In this document: positions 34,901 through 43,473 of the stretch, in pieces
How the letters are laid out: each line of letters starts with the position of its first letter
Numbering within the stretch: position 1 is the first letter of the stretch
Assembly: GCA_002310135.1 (NCBI GenBank)
Contig: DBYK01000003.1
Location: forward strand, 294,282 to 358,281
Direction of reading: 5' to 3'
Source of the DNA: Caryophanales bacterium UBA1188
GTDB lineage: Bacteria; Bacillota_I; Bacilli_A; Izemoplasmatales; UBA1188
DNA: 64,000 nucleotides
Program-made: the position numbers and the translations under genes
Notes under the pieces: generated by a model
Database searches by the model: none
Seen by the model: the letters and a program-made list of their open reading frames with translations, nothing else
Told to the model about the DNA's origin: nothing

Positions 34901-37635
34901 ACTAAATAATACCTCTTAGAATCATAGAGGTATGATAAAGTGTTAGATTCATATTCCCATATTGTATTATCACTAGTAGTGCTTAAAATTCCATCTCTAT
35001 TTAGATATAAAATGTTTTCACCATCATAAGTATAGATAACTGAAGATGTTCCATCATAAACAAAATGAGTCGCATCACTAATATTAGTAGTATTTGAAAG
35101 GACAGAATTATTAATAGTTAAATAATTTGAAGCTATACTAAAGATATAAGATGTTTTACTTGGAAATAAACTGAAATTATTATTATGGTATCTCAAATAA
35201 TAATTTGTATTATTATATGTGTAATAAAGATTTGAATTGTCATAAATATAATTTGTATCATCGCTAACACTTGAAATAACTAAATCTTTATTTAAATAAT
35301 ATAATTCATTATTATGATAAAACTTAATTGTATTTCCATCATATATCAAGTCTTTAGCGTTTTCTAGATTTGTGGATATGACATTTTCATTATTTATTCC
35401 TAAATAATTATCATTATATTTTAATGTATAGAGGTTTCTTCTATTATTCACAAAGAATATAGAAGATGTTTGATCTTTATAAAGTATTAAATAATACCTA
35501 GTTGAATTATATAAATAAGATAAAGAATTATTAATATATTCCCAACTAGTATTATCACTAGTAGTACTTAAAACTCCATCTCTATTTATATAATATATTT
35601 CATCATTATAATAGATGCTTATAATGCCTGTAGTAGTGTTATAAATCAAGTTAATCGCATCATCTTCTTGAGTAGTTGATGAAAGCTTAAAATTATCTAT
35701 GCTTAAATAATGGTTTGAAGTTGAATAAACATAACTACTAAGTGATGGGAATACTACCCAATTATTATTTAAGAGTGTTAGATAATAATTAACTCCATTA
35801 TATATATAATACATTAGCCCATTATTATAGACCCATGAAACATTAGGGCTTATTCCTACTACTCCACCTTTATTTAGATAATAATATGTCCCATTTATTT
35901 TTGTATATAAATGTTTATTATTTGAATTATAAAATAATTCACTTGCGTTTTCACTATTAGTATTTTCAAGTGAAGACTCGCTTATAGATAAATAATTATT
36001 ATTTGAATGAATATTGATTGTCATAGTCTCAGGCAAAATAGTGAAATATTTAGTACTACCTACTCTTTCGGAATAATAAGATATATAATAATTATCTCCA
36101 TTATAAATAGTATAGAATCTATCATTGTTATCTAAATGCCAGATAGTTTGTGGAGTGCTCGATAAGGTGAGCTCACTTCCACCAAGGGTGTTTAGATAAT
36201 ATTTTTCATATTGATAAAATGTAGATAAATATCCATTATCATCTAGGTGCCATGAGATTTTATCATTTGGTGATGTAGTAGATGTGACTACTCCATTATC
36301 TATGGATAATTTATTAGATCCTGACATTATATAATAAGAATCTAGATATTCATCTTTTAAAGTATAAGTTGTGACAGTTTTAGTTTGTGAATCATTGATA
36401 CCTGAAAGATACGTATATTGATCTGCCCCGGTTCTATTATAGAAATAATATGAACCACCATTTTGGCTTTCATATAAAACCCAGTTACCAGTAGATGAAG
36501 ATTCCGTTTCTACAACATTTGTAGTACCTAGTACTTCATCAACATATATATCTTCCATAGATACATATGTAGAACTCAAGCTTCTAGCTTTAGTTCTTAC
36601 CCCATCTACTCTTTCATATAAATGGTACATATCCATACTTCCACCCCAACCAGGTTCTTCTCCTTCTTCAAATTGGGATGAGATTTTTTCATCTAAAGAA
36701 GTGATTGGTCTATATTCACTATCATCAACAAATCCAAAATATCCAAAATTTGATATAGACGCACTTCCACCAGTTATAGTCATATTATTGATGTATACAT
36801 TTTCTACTAAAGATGACAAATGAGCATGCCCCGCAATATATCCAACATAGACAGTATCAGCGTGTGATGCTAAGTGTTCTATATCTGTTTTAGATACATC
36901 GGTTTTTATATCCGCTTTTGCATCTATTAAACTAATAGATACAGAATTAAAATAGATATTTTTAATTGATGAAGCTGAGCTCATATATCCAAAAATACCT
37001 ACATCAGATGTCTCTCTAACAGTTTCTATCTTGTTTCCATTTCTATCATCAACAAGCACTGTTTCTTTAGATACTATATTTAAATTCTTAACAACTATAT
37101 TATTACCATTCATGCTTCCCACAAATGGAACTTCACTAGTGCCAATTGGCATAAGTGAGTTCTTATCTCTATAATATGCCATATTGAGTTCTTTCACTGC
37201 GTTTCCATTTGGATTTTGATCAGTTTTTAGTTGGCCATAATTTGTATATTCAAATACATAATATTCCGTGTTTTCATCTATTTCTACTATAGCATCTTTA
37301 TCATATAGTTTCTCAATTGGACAACCTATTTCAAAATATAGGTAATCTTTTCCAAAATCAACTTGAACATTATTACCATTATATACTATAGGAAGAAGTG
37401 TTAGACGTTGATAAAATTCTACTAAATGATAGTAGTGAATTGGCCTTGTGATAATAAATGGATCATCAATACTTCCGCTTCCTGAATGAAAATATTCTTC
37501 GACTAGACTTCCTTTTACATTTATTTTTAATGAGTCTCTCTTTTTATGCATCCATGCGTAAGTTAATGTTGTAAGAGTTAATGTTAGTGTAGTAAGTAAA
37601 AGGAGTAAAAGCACGGCTTTTCTTCTTTTCTTCAT
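31954..37635 (-). CDS. Giant repeat-containing exported surface protein, 1893 aa
   Basis: N-terminal basic segment plus hydrophobic stretch (KAVLLLLLLTTLTLTLTTLTYAW) forms a signal or signal anchor. The ...TYAW end resembles TasA/camelysin-type precursors. Residues about 50-330 look like a structured beta domain (GYMSSASSIKNIYFNSVSIS; GYIAGHAHLS). From about 420 to 1330 there are roughly nine tandem units of 105-125 residues built from YL.I.N..LS.T, YYLNRDG.LSTTSDNT.W.Y, and LSYLY.S.RYYL. A non-repetitive C-terminal third follows, with no LPxTG or other anchor motif. It is a likely matrix or adhesin protein. It lies 11 bases after the 268-aa gene in the same riboswitch-controlled transcript. 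The repeats make assembly errors possible. Confidence 0.8.
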   Translation of the reverse strand: MKKRRKAVLLLLLLTTLTLTLTTLTYAWMHKKRDSLKINVKGSLVEEYFHSGSGSIDDPFIITRPIHYYHLVEFYQRLTLLPIVYNGNNVQVDFGKDYLYFEIGCPIEKLYDKDAIVEIDENTEYYVFEYTNYGQLKTDQNPNGNAVKELNMAYYRDKNSLMPIGTSEVPFVGSMNGNNIVVKNLNIVSKETVLVDDRNGNKIETVRETSDVGIFGYMSSASSIKNIYFNSVSISLIDAKADIKTDVSKTDIEHLASHADTVYVGYIAGHAHLSSLVENVYINNMTITGGSASISNFGYFGFVDDSEYRPITSLDEKISSQFEEGEEPGWGGSMDMYHLYERVDGVRTKARSLSSTYVSMEDIYVDEVLGTTNVVETESSSTGNWVLYESQNGGSYYFYNRTGADQYTYLSGINDSQTKTVTTYTLKDEYLDSYYIMSGSNKLSIDNGVVTSTTSPNDKISWHLDDNGYLSTFYQYEKYYLNTLGGSELTLSSTPQTIWHLDNNDRFYTIYNGDNYYISYYSERVGSTKYFTILPETMTINIHSNNNYLSISESSLENTNSENASELFYNSNNKHLYTKINGTYYYLNKGGVVGISPNVSWVYNNGLMYYIYNGVNYYLTLLNNNWVVFPSLSSYVYSTSNHYLSIDNFKLSSTTQEDDAINLIYNTTTGIISIYYNDEIYYINRDGVLSTTSDNTSWEYINNSLSYLYNSTRYYLILYKDQTSSIFFVNNRRNLYTLKYNDNYLGINNENVISTNLENAKDLIYDGNTIKFYHNNELYYLNKDLVISSVSDDTNYIYDNSNLYYTYNNTNYYLRYHNNNFSLFPSKTSYIFSIASNYLTINNSVLSNTTNISDATHFVYDGTSSVIYTYDGENILYLNRDGILSTTSDNTIWEYESNTLSYLYDSKRYYLVYSLNRWMVEELIDKYLISDSINYLGIDNNRLTLKNTINDASMFIFNGTNGIVSLKIGSNTYYLNRDGILSTNSDNTVWFYNGNRFYYVYNGEYYYLYSNGLNFVVLKNLNEYIFYTSNNYLSVNNNLEIINQNEANSTPFYIEDDYIFTVISGIKYYLNGKDEYLELSENRETIFNYSSNTLTYSYNGDTYEVFYNDGWASYNKNVTYYRISDERGHNLNVDSSNNLISSSTQGEIFRYNNNSKLYTIINKERLYLSTEASLNALVTLSSTIPSGTWSYGINNYLSYKTSSTDYYLLYNNGSWMVNSNTIYFRVSSDTNYMNTNGTTGVTRGTDINEATLYNFSNTSNPSGVISTGINGTTYYIYANTSSINLSTTNSTNFNYSNRRLYFSSGWSSYYIRYRNNNFTITRSTGTQLTFGDINPIINYSSISYTSTINRTINSITPYISLNLVDVNQYINMDLLNENVVIDLNELSPINYSFSYKDTTTSLTFINKDNDILLTDTLLQVEEKLVEYNVKSGHPTFIPLSLKSTSEDDLYSYTDDYEVDSSNTGYLISGAYDTTRYKSDIRVSRYSMSDISTALNQSTYDDSKLQVLTVTKNSNGLVRIMDAYNEANINNYNSSLVSRYMSVADLGLERYGDNSELKLSRQKLSEMMTSSGTNLYGLHFMNSSININNLVTAEKVVILGSTYYNYELPEDCIDFRVQDKGYITFFAGTYFPGNNSFFSLNHIYRDQNQKITDIKEISLIYEPINPTVLSNYIYKYSDGTYSNADGTYSGVLTLDETYNSNPIFNTDWIMYPTLIEDAVYYFEIPCNKGEYALGSTQGMTGAYLFYLDIGSRGGSKVETLISNEGNEITDTFRVDFRDPYEDTQYSLMQFQITLPNDDAGSNISITTSFSRDNLPINGDYEGLYIINIVNKTSSSLKITVYLVDDDDNLFNDYPYAYKIIYTNNNMTDEILMNGEFEYFKKVSSYVIPSYGSAQ

Positions 37636-37646
37636 ACTCGTTAATC

Positions 37647-38453
37647 CTACTTAAAACTTATTTTTTCAATATCTTGATTAAAAATTATGTGTCCATCTCC
37701 ACTAAGTGAATTCTTAGTGAAGTCATCGATTAGATTTTTGTCATAATTAAAATCTATGTAGAATATCAAATAATTATTGACGAGATAATCTTCGTATTCA
37801 CTTCTATTCATAATTATTTGAATTGTATCTGTCTTTGTTTTATTTTCATAATCAATATATCTTTTAATATTTCCTAGTTCTTCTAGTCTTTGTCTTGCGC
37901 CATCATAAATAATTCTAGCTTCTTCCGCTATACTTGGATTGTAGTTATCTATTATATTATTTTCACCAATAGATAAGCCACATCCGGCTGAGATAGACAT
38001 AACATTAGATAAATAATTTAATATATAATCTCCAGTCGTGAATGTTGTTTTTGAATTATTAGTATAATTTGAATTTGCTTTAATAGTTATAGTGATAGAA
38101 TCATTCACTTCAACGTCTTCTATTTCCACTTCAAATCTTAATATAAGTGGTGTATCAATGTTTCTATCTGTGAATATATTATCGTATTCACTCATTTCGA
38201 TTATAGTATCTTCATTCAATAAATTGCTTACCATAGCGCCAAAAACACCATCATATTTGATGGCGTATGCCGAAACTAATGCTACTTGAGATGTATCTTC
38301 TACACTCACATCAATTCCGCTAGTATTGGCTTTTTCAGTAATAGTCAACCACGCGAAAGTTGTTGCGGATATTATTAGAGTTAAGAAGGAGAGTGAAAAT
38401 GCAACAAGAGACTTTACGAGATTACTATTAAAGGCGCTTTTAACCTTTCTCAT
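37647..38453 (-). CDS. TasA/camelysin-like exported protein, about 268 aa
   Basis: The start is placed at ATG 38451-38453 (MRKVKSAFNSNLVKSLVAF), where AGGAGG stands 6 bases upstream. An upstream ATG at 38486 would lie inside the terminator stem. The hydrophobic segment VAFSLSFLTLIISATTFAWL ends in TTFAWL, the pattern at the export site of TasA and SipW-processed proteins. The mature region (KANTSGIDVSVED, ILRFEVEIEDVEVNDSITIT) has beta-sandwich character like camelysin domains. No sipW-type peptidase gene is in the window. It is first in an operon with the 1893-aa repeat protein, downstream of a GEMM riboswitch, so both probably respond to cyclic dinucleotide levels. Confidence 0.7.
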   Translation of the reverse strand: MRKVKSAFNSNLVKSLVAFSLSFLTLIISATTFAWLTITEKANTSGIDVSVEDTSQVALVSAYAIKYDGVFGAMVSNLLNEDTIIEMSEYDNIFTDRNIDTPLILRFEVEIEDVEVNDSITITIKANSNYTNNSKTTFTTGDYILNYLSNVMSISAGCGLSIGENNIIDNYNPSIAEEARIIYDGARQRLEELGNIKRYIDYENKTKTDTIQIIMNRSEYEDYLVNNYLIFYIDFNYDKNLIDDFTKNSLSGDGHIIFNQDIEKISFK

Positions 38454-38474
38454 AACCTGCCTCCTAAAAAATAA

Positions 38475-38502
38475 AGCCAGTCGCATATTATTGCAACTGG
38501 CT
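38475..38502 (-). terminator. Attenuator terminator of the c-di-GMP riboswitch
   Basis: AGCCAGT pairs with ACTGGCT, extended by GCA/TGC past one mismatch, then TTTATTTTTT on the minus strand. The 5' arm of the stem (AGCCAGTTGCA) is also the 3' part of the aptamer, so aptamer folding and termination should be mutually exclusive. Confidence 0.85.
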
Positions 38503-38556
38503 ATCTTTTCAGACCCTTTAGTTTTGCGTCACTAAGTTTCCCTAGTTTTGCCACCT
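38488..38556 (-). promoter_or_regulatory. Cyclic-di-GMP-I (GEMM) riboswitch aptamer
   Basis: The minus-strand RNA contains the GEMM-I signature blocks in order. GGTGGCAAAACTAG comes first. A stem closed by a GAAA tetraloop follows (CTAGGGAAACTTAG). Then comes GTGACGCAAAACTAAAGGG, then TCTGAAAAGATAGCCAGTTGC. The conserved GGCAAA, GACGCAAA and AGATAGCC elements are all present. It sits between a promoter-like sequence and a terminator in front of the two exported-protein genes. Since the terminator needs the 3' aptamer strand, ligand binding should prevent termination, that is, a genetic ON switch. A cGAMP-specific variant of the same fold is not excluded. Confidence 0.85.
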
Positions 38557-38558
38557 TA

Positions 38559-38587
38559 ATTATTTCATAAAAAATATCAAATATCAA
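38559..38587 (-). promoter_or_regulatory. Predicted promoter of the riboswitch-controlled operon
   Basis: TTGATA (-35), 17 bases, AATAAT (-10) on the minus strand, placing the transcript start at about the first G of the aptamer. Confidence 0.45.
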
Positions 38588-38610
38588 GTTTTTTCTATTA
38601 TTCCACACTT

Positions 38611-39363
38611 TTATATGGATTTCATCTCAAGTTCCCTCGCAAGTTTAGTTGCGCTTAATGGAACAAATAATAACCTTGAAATAATAGAATAAATTATTCC
38701 AGTAAGTGGCACAGTTATAAGCCTAGTTGTCCAAAAATAAATATATACTTTAGATTGAACTTGTTCGCTTACCCAAAGTGGAGTTAGAAGGAGTGATACC
38801 ACTATTTGATATACTATTATTCCAAGATTAAGGGCGTTTTGTGAATCTTTATTGGATAGAATAATTGAATAGAGTACATATAGTATATTCATAACAAGCG
38901 CTAAGATGCTTACTATATATGAAACATATTCAAAGCTATATCCAGCTTCTAAATTATAATAATTGAAGAAATATAAATAAATTGGAATAGTAACCACTGT
39001 TACTAAAGATTCAATTATTATGATTAATGTTTTACCTAATTTTGAATTTAGCTTATCACTAAAATAAAATACAAGTCCAAATACTAGTCCTGAAATAAAT
39101 GCATTTAAAGTATAACCAGGATGGAATGCATATCCTTTAGATGCCCCAACGAGTAGATATCCTAAAATATCTACTAGGGTTGCGGAAACAGTGGAATATA
39201 TAACTCCTGCATATTTTGCGATTATTATTATAGGAATAATACCTAAAGATAAAGATATAAAAGGTGTAGTTGTAGGTGGAATGCTTATAGAGACAAATTC
39301 ATATAAGACAAAGGCTAATGCGACCATCACTGCACTAAGTACCAGTTTTTTAACTTCTTTCAT
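38611..39363 (-). CDS. ECF transporter S component, FolT-like
   Basis: About 250 aa, six hydrophobic segments. The N-terminal part SAVMVALAFVLYEFVSISIP and FISLSLGIIPIIIIAKYAG, with HPGYTLNAFISGLVFGLVF, fits ECF substrate-binding (S) components of the folate type, where a PG.TL...I.G...G segment is usual. S components capture a vitamin and use a shared EcfA-EcfA'-EcfT module, which is not in this window. The start is ATG 39361-39363, which overlaps the ung stop codon as ATGA. A TTG five codons upstream would lie inside ung. Vitamin specificity is uncertain. Confidence 0.7.
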   Translation of the reverse strand: MKEVKKLVLSAVMVALAFVLYEFVSISIPPTTTPFISLSLGIIPIIIIAKYAGVIYSTVSATLVDILGYLLVGASKGYAFHPGYTLNAFISGLVFGLVFYFSDKLNSKLGKTLIIIIESLVTVVTIPIYLYFFNYYNLEAGYSFEYVSYIVSILALVMNILYVLYSIILSNKDSQNALNLGIIVYQIVVSLLLTPLWVSEQVQSKVYIYFWTTRLITVPLTGIIYSIISRLLFVPLSATKLARELEMKSI

Positions 39364-40034
39364 TCTATTACACTCCAATCAACTGGTTCTATTTCATTCT
39401 TCATTAAGAATTTATTTGCTTTACTAAATGGTTTTGAACCAAAAAAACCATTATATGCGGAAAGAGGAGATGGATGAGGAGCCTCAAGCACTAAATGAAT
39501 TGGATTAGTAATTAATCTCTTCTTCCCTCTTGCGTTATTGCCCCATAAAATAAAGACTACGCTTTCCTTCTTATTATTTAAAATAGAAATAACATTATCA
39601 GTGAATATTTCCCATCCTAGGCCTAGGTGTGATAATGGTTTATTCTTTTCAACAGTTAGAGTAGTGTTGAGGAGAAATACACCTTCTTTAGCGAGATTAG
39701 TTAGATCACCACTTCTTGGCTTTTTTACTTCTGTATCACTAATCATTTCTTTATAAATATTAACTAAAGATGGGGGAATCTTGATATCCTCTGGCACACT
39801 AAAACAAAGACCCATTGCCTCACCTTCGTTGTGATATGGGTCTTGACCTAATATGACCACTTTAACGCATTCATATGGAGTAAGTTTAAATGCATTAAAG
39901 ATATTTTCCATCTTAGGATAACAAGTCTTTGTTTGATAAAGTTCATCAATTTTATTTTCTAAAGTTAGAAAATAATCTTTACTAAACTCATCTTTTAAAT
40001 ATTTATCCCAACTATTCCCTATTGTCTTTAGCAT
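39360..40034 (-). CDS. ung: Uracil-DNA glycosylase
   Basis: Removes uracil from DNA to start base-excision repair. 224 aa, typical. Family 1 motifs are complete: catalytic Asp in VVILGQDPYHNEGEAMGLCF, GVFLLNTTLTVEKNKPLSH, VVFILWGNNARGKK and the leucine-loop motif APHPSPLSAYNGFFG. Its start overlaps the preceding 66-aa gene by 23 bases, and its TGA overlaps the next ATG, so it is embedded in the long leftward operon. Confidence 0.97.
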   Translation of the reverse strand: MLKTIGNSWDKYLKDEFSKDYFLTLENKIDELYQTKTCYPKMENIFNAFKLTPYECVKVVILGQDPYHNEGEAMGLCFSVPEDIKIPPSLVNIYKEMISDTEVKKPRSGDLTNLAKEGVFLLNTTLTVEKNKPLSHLGLGWEIFTDNVISILNNKKESVVFILWGNNARGKKRLITNPIHLVLEAPHPSPLSAYNGFFGSKPFSKANKFLMKNEIEPVDWSVIE

Positions 40035-40212
40035 CCTTAAATTCCTTATTTAAGTTGTGAATACAGCTGATTACACAAGTTTTGCATTCACTATCATCAC
40101 TCACACAATCATCTGGTTTTTTAGTTTTCATATTGATTATAGTTATAACTATAAAAAATATGATAATAGCTGCGATAACTCCTATTTTTACCCAAATTTC
40201 TGAATATATCAT
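40012..40212 (-). CDS. Small single-span membrane protein with Cys-rich tail, 66 aa
   Basis: One N-terminal transmembrane helix (IGVIAAIIIFFIVITIIN) followed by a cytoplasmic or external tail with four cysteines (DDCVSDDSECKTCVISC). The pattern resembles FeoB-associated Cys-rich membrane proteins (FeoB_associated), but no feo gene is near. Its ATG overlaps the TAA of the phosphoglucomutase gene by one base, and its 3' end overlaps ung, so it is translated as part of the operon. Confidence 0.65.
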   Translation of the reverse strand: MIYSEIWVKIGVIAAIIIFFIVITIINMKTKKPDDCVSDDSECKTCVISCIHNLNKEFKDAKDNRE

Positions 40213-41918
40213 TATTTAGTTAATTCATCAATTTTTTCTTTAATCTCTTTATCTATTGAATCTATCAATTCTTGTGCTTCTTCCATTGAATCCGATTTAC
40301 AAGAATAATATACTTTTAATTTAGGTTCAGTTCCTGATGGTCTTATCACTACCCAAGAATCTCCATCAAGGAAATATTTGATAACGTCTGATTTAGGTAG
40401 AGTTAAATCAGTTTCAAATTGATTTGAAAGTTGAAGTCTCTTACTTCTTAAATAATCTTCTTTGATTAAAACATCAACTCCACCTAAAGTTTTAGGAGTA
40501 TTTTCTCTATAATAAGAAGTAACTTTCTTCATCTTTGAAATTCCATCTATACCTTCAAAGAAGATATTTCTTGTGTATTCTTTATAGAAACCATATTCTT
40601 TATATACATCAGCTAAAACATCAACTAGATCTCTATTTTCATGAACGAGATAATAATTCGCCATCTCACAAATCGCAAGAAGTGATTGAATTGAATCTTT
40701 ATCTCTTACGAAATCTTTGATTATATAACCATATGATTCTTCATATCCAAAGATAAATTCTGTGTCAGTCCCTTCAAGAAGTCTAGCTTGTTCACCAATA
40801 AACTTAAATCCAGTAAGAGTTGAAAATACTGAAAATCCAAATGATCTCGCAATTTTTGCGCCTAGTTCACTTGTCACTATTGTATTGAATACTCTTCCCT
40901 TCTTTGGTAAGATTCCAAGTCTCTTCTCTTGCGATAATCTAAAATAAAGGAGTAATGCACCAGTTTGATTACCAGTTAAATAATGATATTTCTTATTATG
41001 AAGTACTCCAATACCTACTCTATCCGCATCAGGATCAGTCGCAATCAAAAGATGAGCTTTTTCTTTAATACCTAATTCTTCTGCGAGCTTAAATGCGCTT
41101 GGATCTTCTGGATTTGGAAGAGTTAATGATTTGAAATATGGATCATGTTTCATTTGAACTTCTACAAATGAAGCATTATATCCAGTTTCATTTAAAACTC
41201 TTCTTGTGATTTCAGCGCCAGTTCCATGAAGTGGAGTGTATACTACTTTTATCTTTCTTTCCATTTCAGGGAATAATTGAATAGATTTAACGGCTTTAGC
41301 AAATTCATCATCAACATCATGAGATAAAATCTTATAAAGACCCATCTCTTTCATCTTATCTAGTTCTAGATATGGAATAGAAAACACATCTTCAACTTTA
41401 TTAACTTCTTCTATTAATAAATCTGCGATATCTGGAGTATATTGACATCCATATTCATCATAAACTTTATAACCATTATATTTAGGTGGATTATGACTCG
41501 CTGTGACCATAATACCTGAAATAGCTTTTAAGTATCTAACACTGAATGATAATTCAGGTGTAGATCTTAAATCATCAAACATAAAGCATTTAATTCCAAA
41601 TGCGCCTAAAACTTTCGCACTTTCAATTGCGAATTCTCTTGAATTAAGCCTATTATCGTGTGATATTACAACACCTCTTGAAATTTCACCTTTGTAGGTC
41701 TTACAAAGATATGCGCCTAAACCATAATTAGCCTTTCTTAAGGTATAGATGTTCATTCTGTTTGTCCCAAGGCCCATGACTCCTCTCATACCGCCTGTGC
41801 CAAAAGATAAATCACCATTAAATGCATCCGCTTCTTCAGCTTTTTTCATCGCTTTTAGACCCTTCATAAGTTCAGGGTTTTTTAATGCCTCAGCTTCCCA
41901 TTTTTCCTTGTTTGTCAT
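40212..41918 (-). CDS. pgcA: Phosphoglucomutase/phosphomannomutase (alpha-PGM)
   Basis: 568 aa, the length of Firmicute PgcA-type enzymes. It interconverts glucose-1-phosphate and glucose-6-phosphate, linking glycolysis to the glycogen genes upstream in the same operon. Motifs: GTGGMRGVMGLGTNRMN at the N terminus, phosphoserine loop TASHNPPKYNGYK, metal-binding ATDPDADRVG, sugar-binding GYEESYGY, and phosphate-binding VVIRPSGTEPKLKVYY at the C terminus. All key residues are present. Confidence 0.95.
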   Translation of the reverse strand: MTNKEKWEAEALKNPELMKGLKAMKKAEEADAFNGDLSFGTGGMRGVMGLGTNRMNIYTLRKANYGLGAYLCKTYKGEISRGVVISHDNRLNSREFAIESAKVLGAFGIKCFMFDDLRSTPELSFSVRYLKAISGIMVTASHNPPKYNGYKVYDEYGCQYTPDIADLLIEEVNKVEDVFSIPYLELDKMKEMGLYKILSHDVDDEFAKAVKSIQLFPEMERKIKVVYTPLHGTGAEITRRVLNETGYNASFVEVQMKHDPYFKSLTLPNPEDPSAFKLAEELGIKEKAHLLIATDPDADRVGIGVLHNKKYHYLTGNQTGALLLYFRLSQEKRLGILPKKGRVFNTIVTSELGAKIARSFGFSVFSTLTGFKFIGEQARLLEGTDTEFIFGYEESYGYIIKDFVRDKDSIQSLLAICEMANYYLVHENRDLVDVLADVYKEYGFYKEYTRNIFFEGIDGISKMKKVTSYYRENTPKTLGGVDVLIKEDYLRSKRLQLSNQFETDLTLPKSDVIKYFLDGDSWVVIRPSGTEPKLKVYYSCKSDSMEEAQELIDSIDKEIKEKIDELTK

Positions 41919-41933
41919 AACTATCTCCTATAT

Positions 41934-42770
41934 TTATATATTTTTAATTATAATGATTAGAATCGTTAATATTATGATGATTAAAAGTGTGAATAAAGTT
42001 CTTTTTAAACTAGTTCTTATAGCGTTTTTAATATTCCCATCAGCTTTAATTCTAGTTTTAAGCCATAAACTGATGTCAGCTTCACTTGGAATAGTGATAT
42101 CGCCAAATTCACTAAGCACATCTAAATATTTAGTATCATAATATTTCACATGGCTTAAATTGATTTTCATCGATGAATCTAAGATACTAATTATTTCTTT
42201 AACTTCTTTATCTTTAAAATCAATATTTGAATATTTATAATCATTTAATGGAACATCATATTCCATAAAAGTGATTTTATATTTCAATTTTTTAGTAGTT
42301 CTTAAAATAAAATCTCTTGTATTAAAAGATAATATAAGACGCTCCATTTTGAGCTTATTTTCTTCAACTTTAACATACAAAGGATAATTTCCTTTAAAAC
42401 CTTCCCCTTTAAAATTCAAATCAGTGATAAAAGAAATCTTATCTATAATCTCATGAACTGTATTATTATAATACTCAACATATGGGTTCATATATCTTAT
42501 AAGATATAAGCATTTTTCTTTATCATAAGCTCTTCCATCAAGAATGCTTAAAAATTCAGGATCGAAATTATATTCTCCTTTTTGATCTAGAATTGGCAAC
42601 TCTTTAGAATAATTAGACAAAAATTTTGACTTAGAAAGAGCTACAAAATCAGTATTATCAAATTTACTTACCTCTTTTTCTGTGATTATCTCTTTTTGAT
42701 AATTATAGGTCACAAAAAGAATCTCAGAATAAATCTCTTGGATTATTGAGGATATAATAAATTTATTCAT
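41934..42770 (-). CDS. Tail-anchored protein of unknown function, 278 aa
   Basis: Soluble N-terminal 250 residues followed by a single C-terminal membrane helix (TLFTLLIIIILTILIIIIKN), so it is probably tail-anchored with the body in the cytoplasm. The body mixes helices and strands without a recognisable motif. It lies between the RibU-like and phosphoglucomutase genes, at 3- and 15-base distances, so it is an operon member. I do not recognise the family. Confidence 0.6.
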   Translation of the reverse strand: MNKFIISSIIQEIYSEILFVTYNYQKEIITEKEVSKFDNTDFVALSKSKFLSNYSKELPILDQKGEYNFDPEFLSILDGRAYDKEKCLYLIRYMNPYVEYYNNTVHEIIDKISFITDLNFKGEGFKGNYPLYVKVEENKLKMERLILSFNTRDFILRTTKKLKYKITFMEYDVPLNDYKYSNIDFKDKEVKEIISILDSSMKINLSHVKYYDTKYLDVLSEFGDITIPSEADISLWLKTRIKADGNIKNAIRTSLKRTLFTLLIIIILTILIIIIKNI

Positions 42771-42773
42771 AAA

Positions 42774-43460
42774 TTAAATCCCTATCTTCTTTAAAATACT
42801 TGATATCCTCTTATATACTAAACATGCAAGACCACAGTTTACAAATCCAACAAGTAGATTGAATGGTAAAACTGCATATAACAAATAATACATCATATAA
42901 TTTGATTCATTTATACCATTAATGGTTGATGTGAGCATACCTATTACTGCATCAAATCCAAATGCATTAATATAAAATGGAAGTGAAATAAATGCATTAA
43001 CAAGGATAGATGTTATAAGCCACATAAGAAAAGCTACAAGCATTGAAATATATCCACCCTTCTTATTGTGAACATATAAATAAAAGATTGATGCAGGAAC
43101 AGATACCATGATTGATAGAATCACATCAGTTAATTCCCCCACATACATCGTATGTGACCCAACAACTACTATTTTTAATATAAATCTCATTACAACTATT
43201 ATTATAGCACCTATAGGGCCAGTTGATAATGCACCAATTAAAATGAATAAATTTGAAAAATTTACTTCAAGAAATGATGGAAAGATTGGTAGAGGAAATT
43301 TTAACCAAGCATAAAATATCAGTGATAAAGCACTAAACATTGAAATTCTTGTGATAAATCTTATCCTATTCTTTTTATTTGAAACTTGGTATTTAACACT
43401 TAATTTTCTCTCTTCTTTTTCTTCTATTTCAGGAACTCTAACGTTATTATCGTTTTCCAT
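42774..43460 (-). CDS. ECF transporter S component, RibU-like
   Basis: 228 aa: charged N-terminal tail of about 30 residues, then six membrane helices. FITRISMFSALSLIFYAWLK and FLEVNFSNLFILIGAL followed by STGPIGAIIIVVMRFILKI resemble RibU, where a (V/D).S..P..I.....GP..G pattern precedes helix 3. YVGELTDVILSIMVSVPASI fits the GE motif of the same group. Riboflavin is therefore the best guess for the substrate. The energy-coupling module is not in the window, and no FMN riboswitch precedes it because it is internal to the operon. Confidence 0.65.
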   Translation of the reverse strand: MENDNNVRVPEIEEKEERKLSVKYQVSNKKNRIRFITRISMFSALSLIFYAWLKFPLPIFPSFLEVNFSNLFILIGALSTGPIGAIIIVVMRFILKIVVVGSHTMYVGELTDVILSIMVSVPASIFYLYVHNKKGGYISMLVAFLMWLITSILVNAFISLPFYINAFGFDAVIGMLTSTINGINESNYMMYYLLYAVLPFNLLVGFVNCGLACLVYKRISSILKKIGI

Positions 43461-43473
43461 TATTAATACCTCT

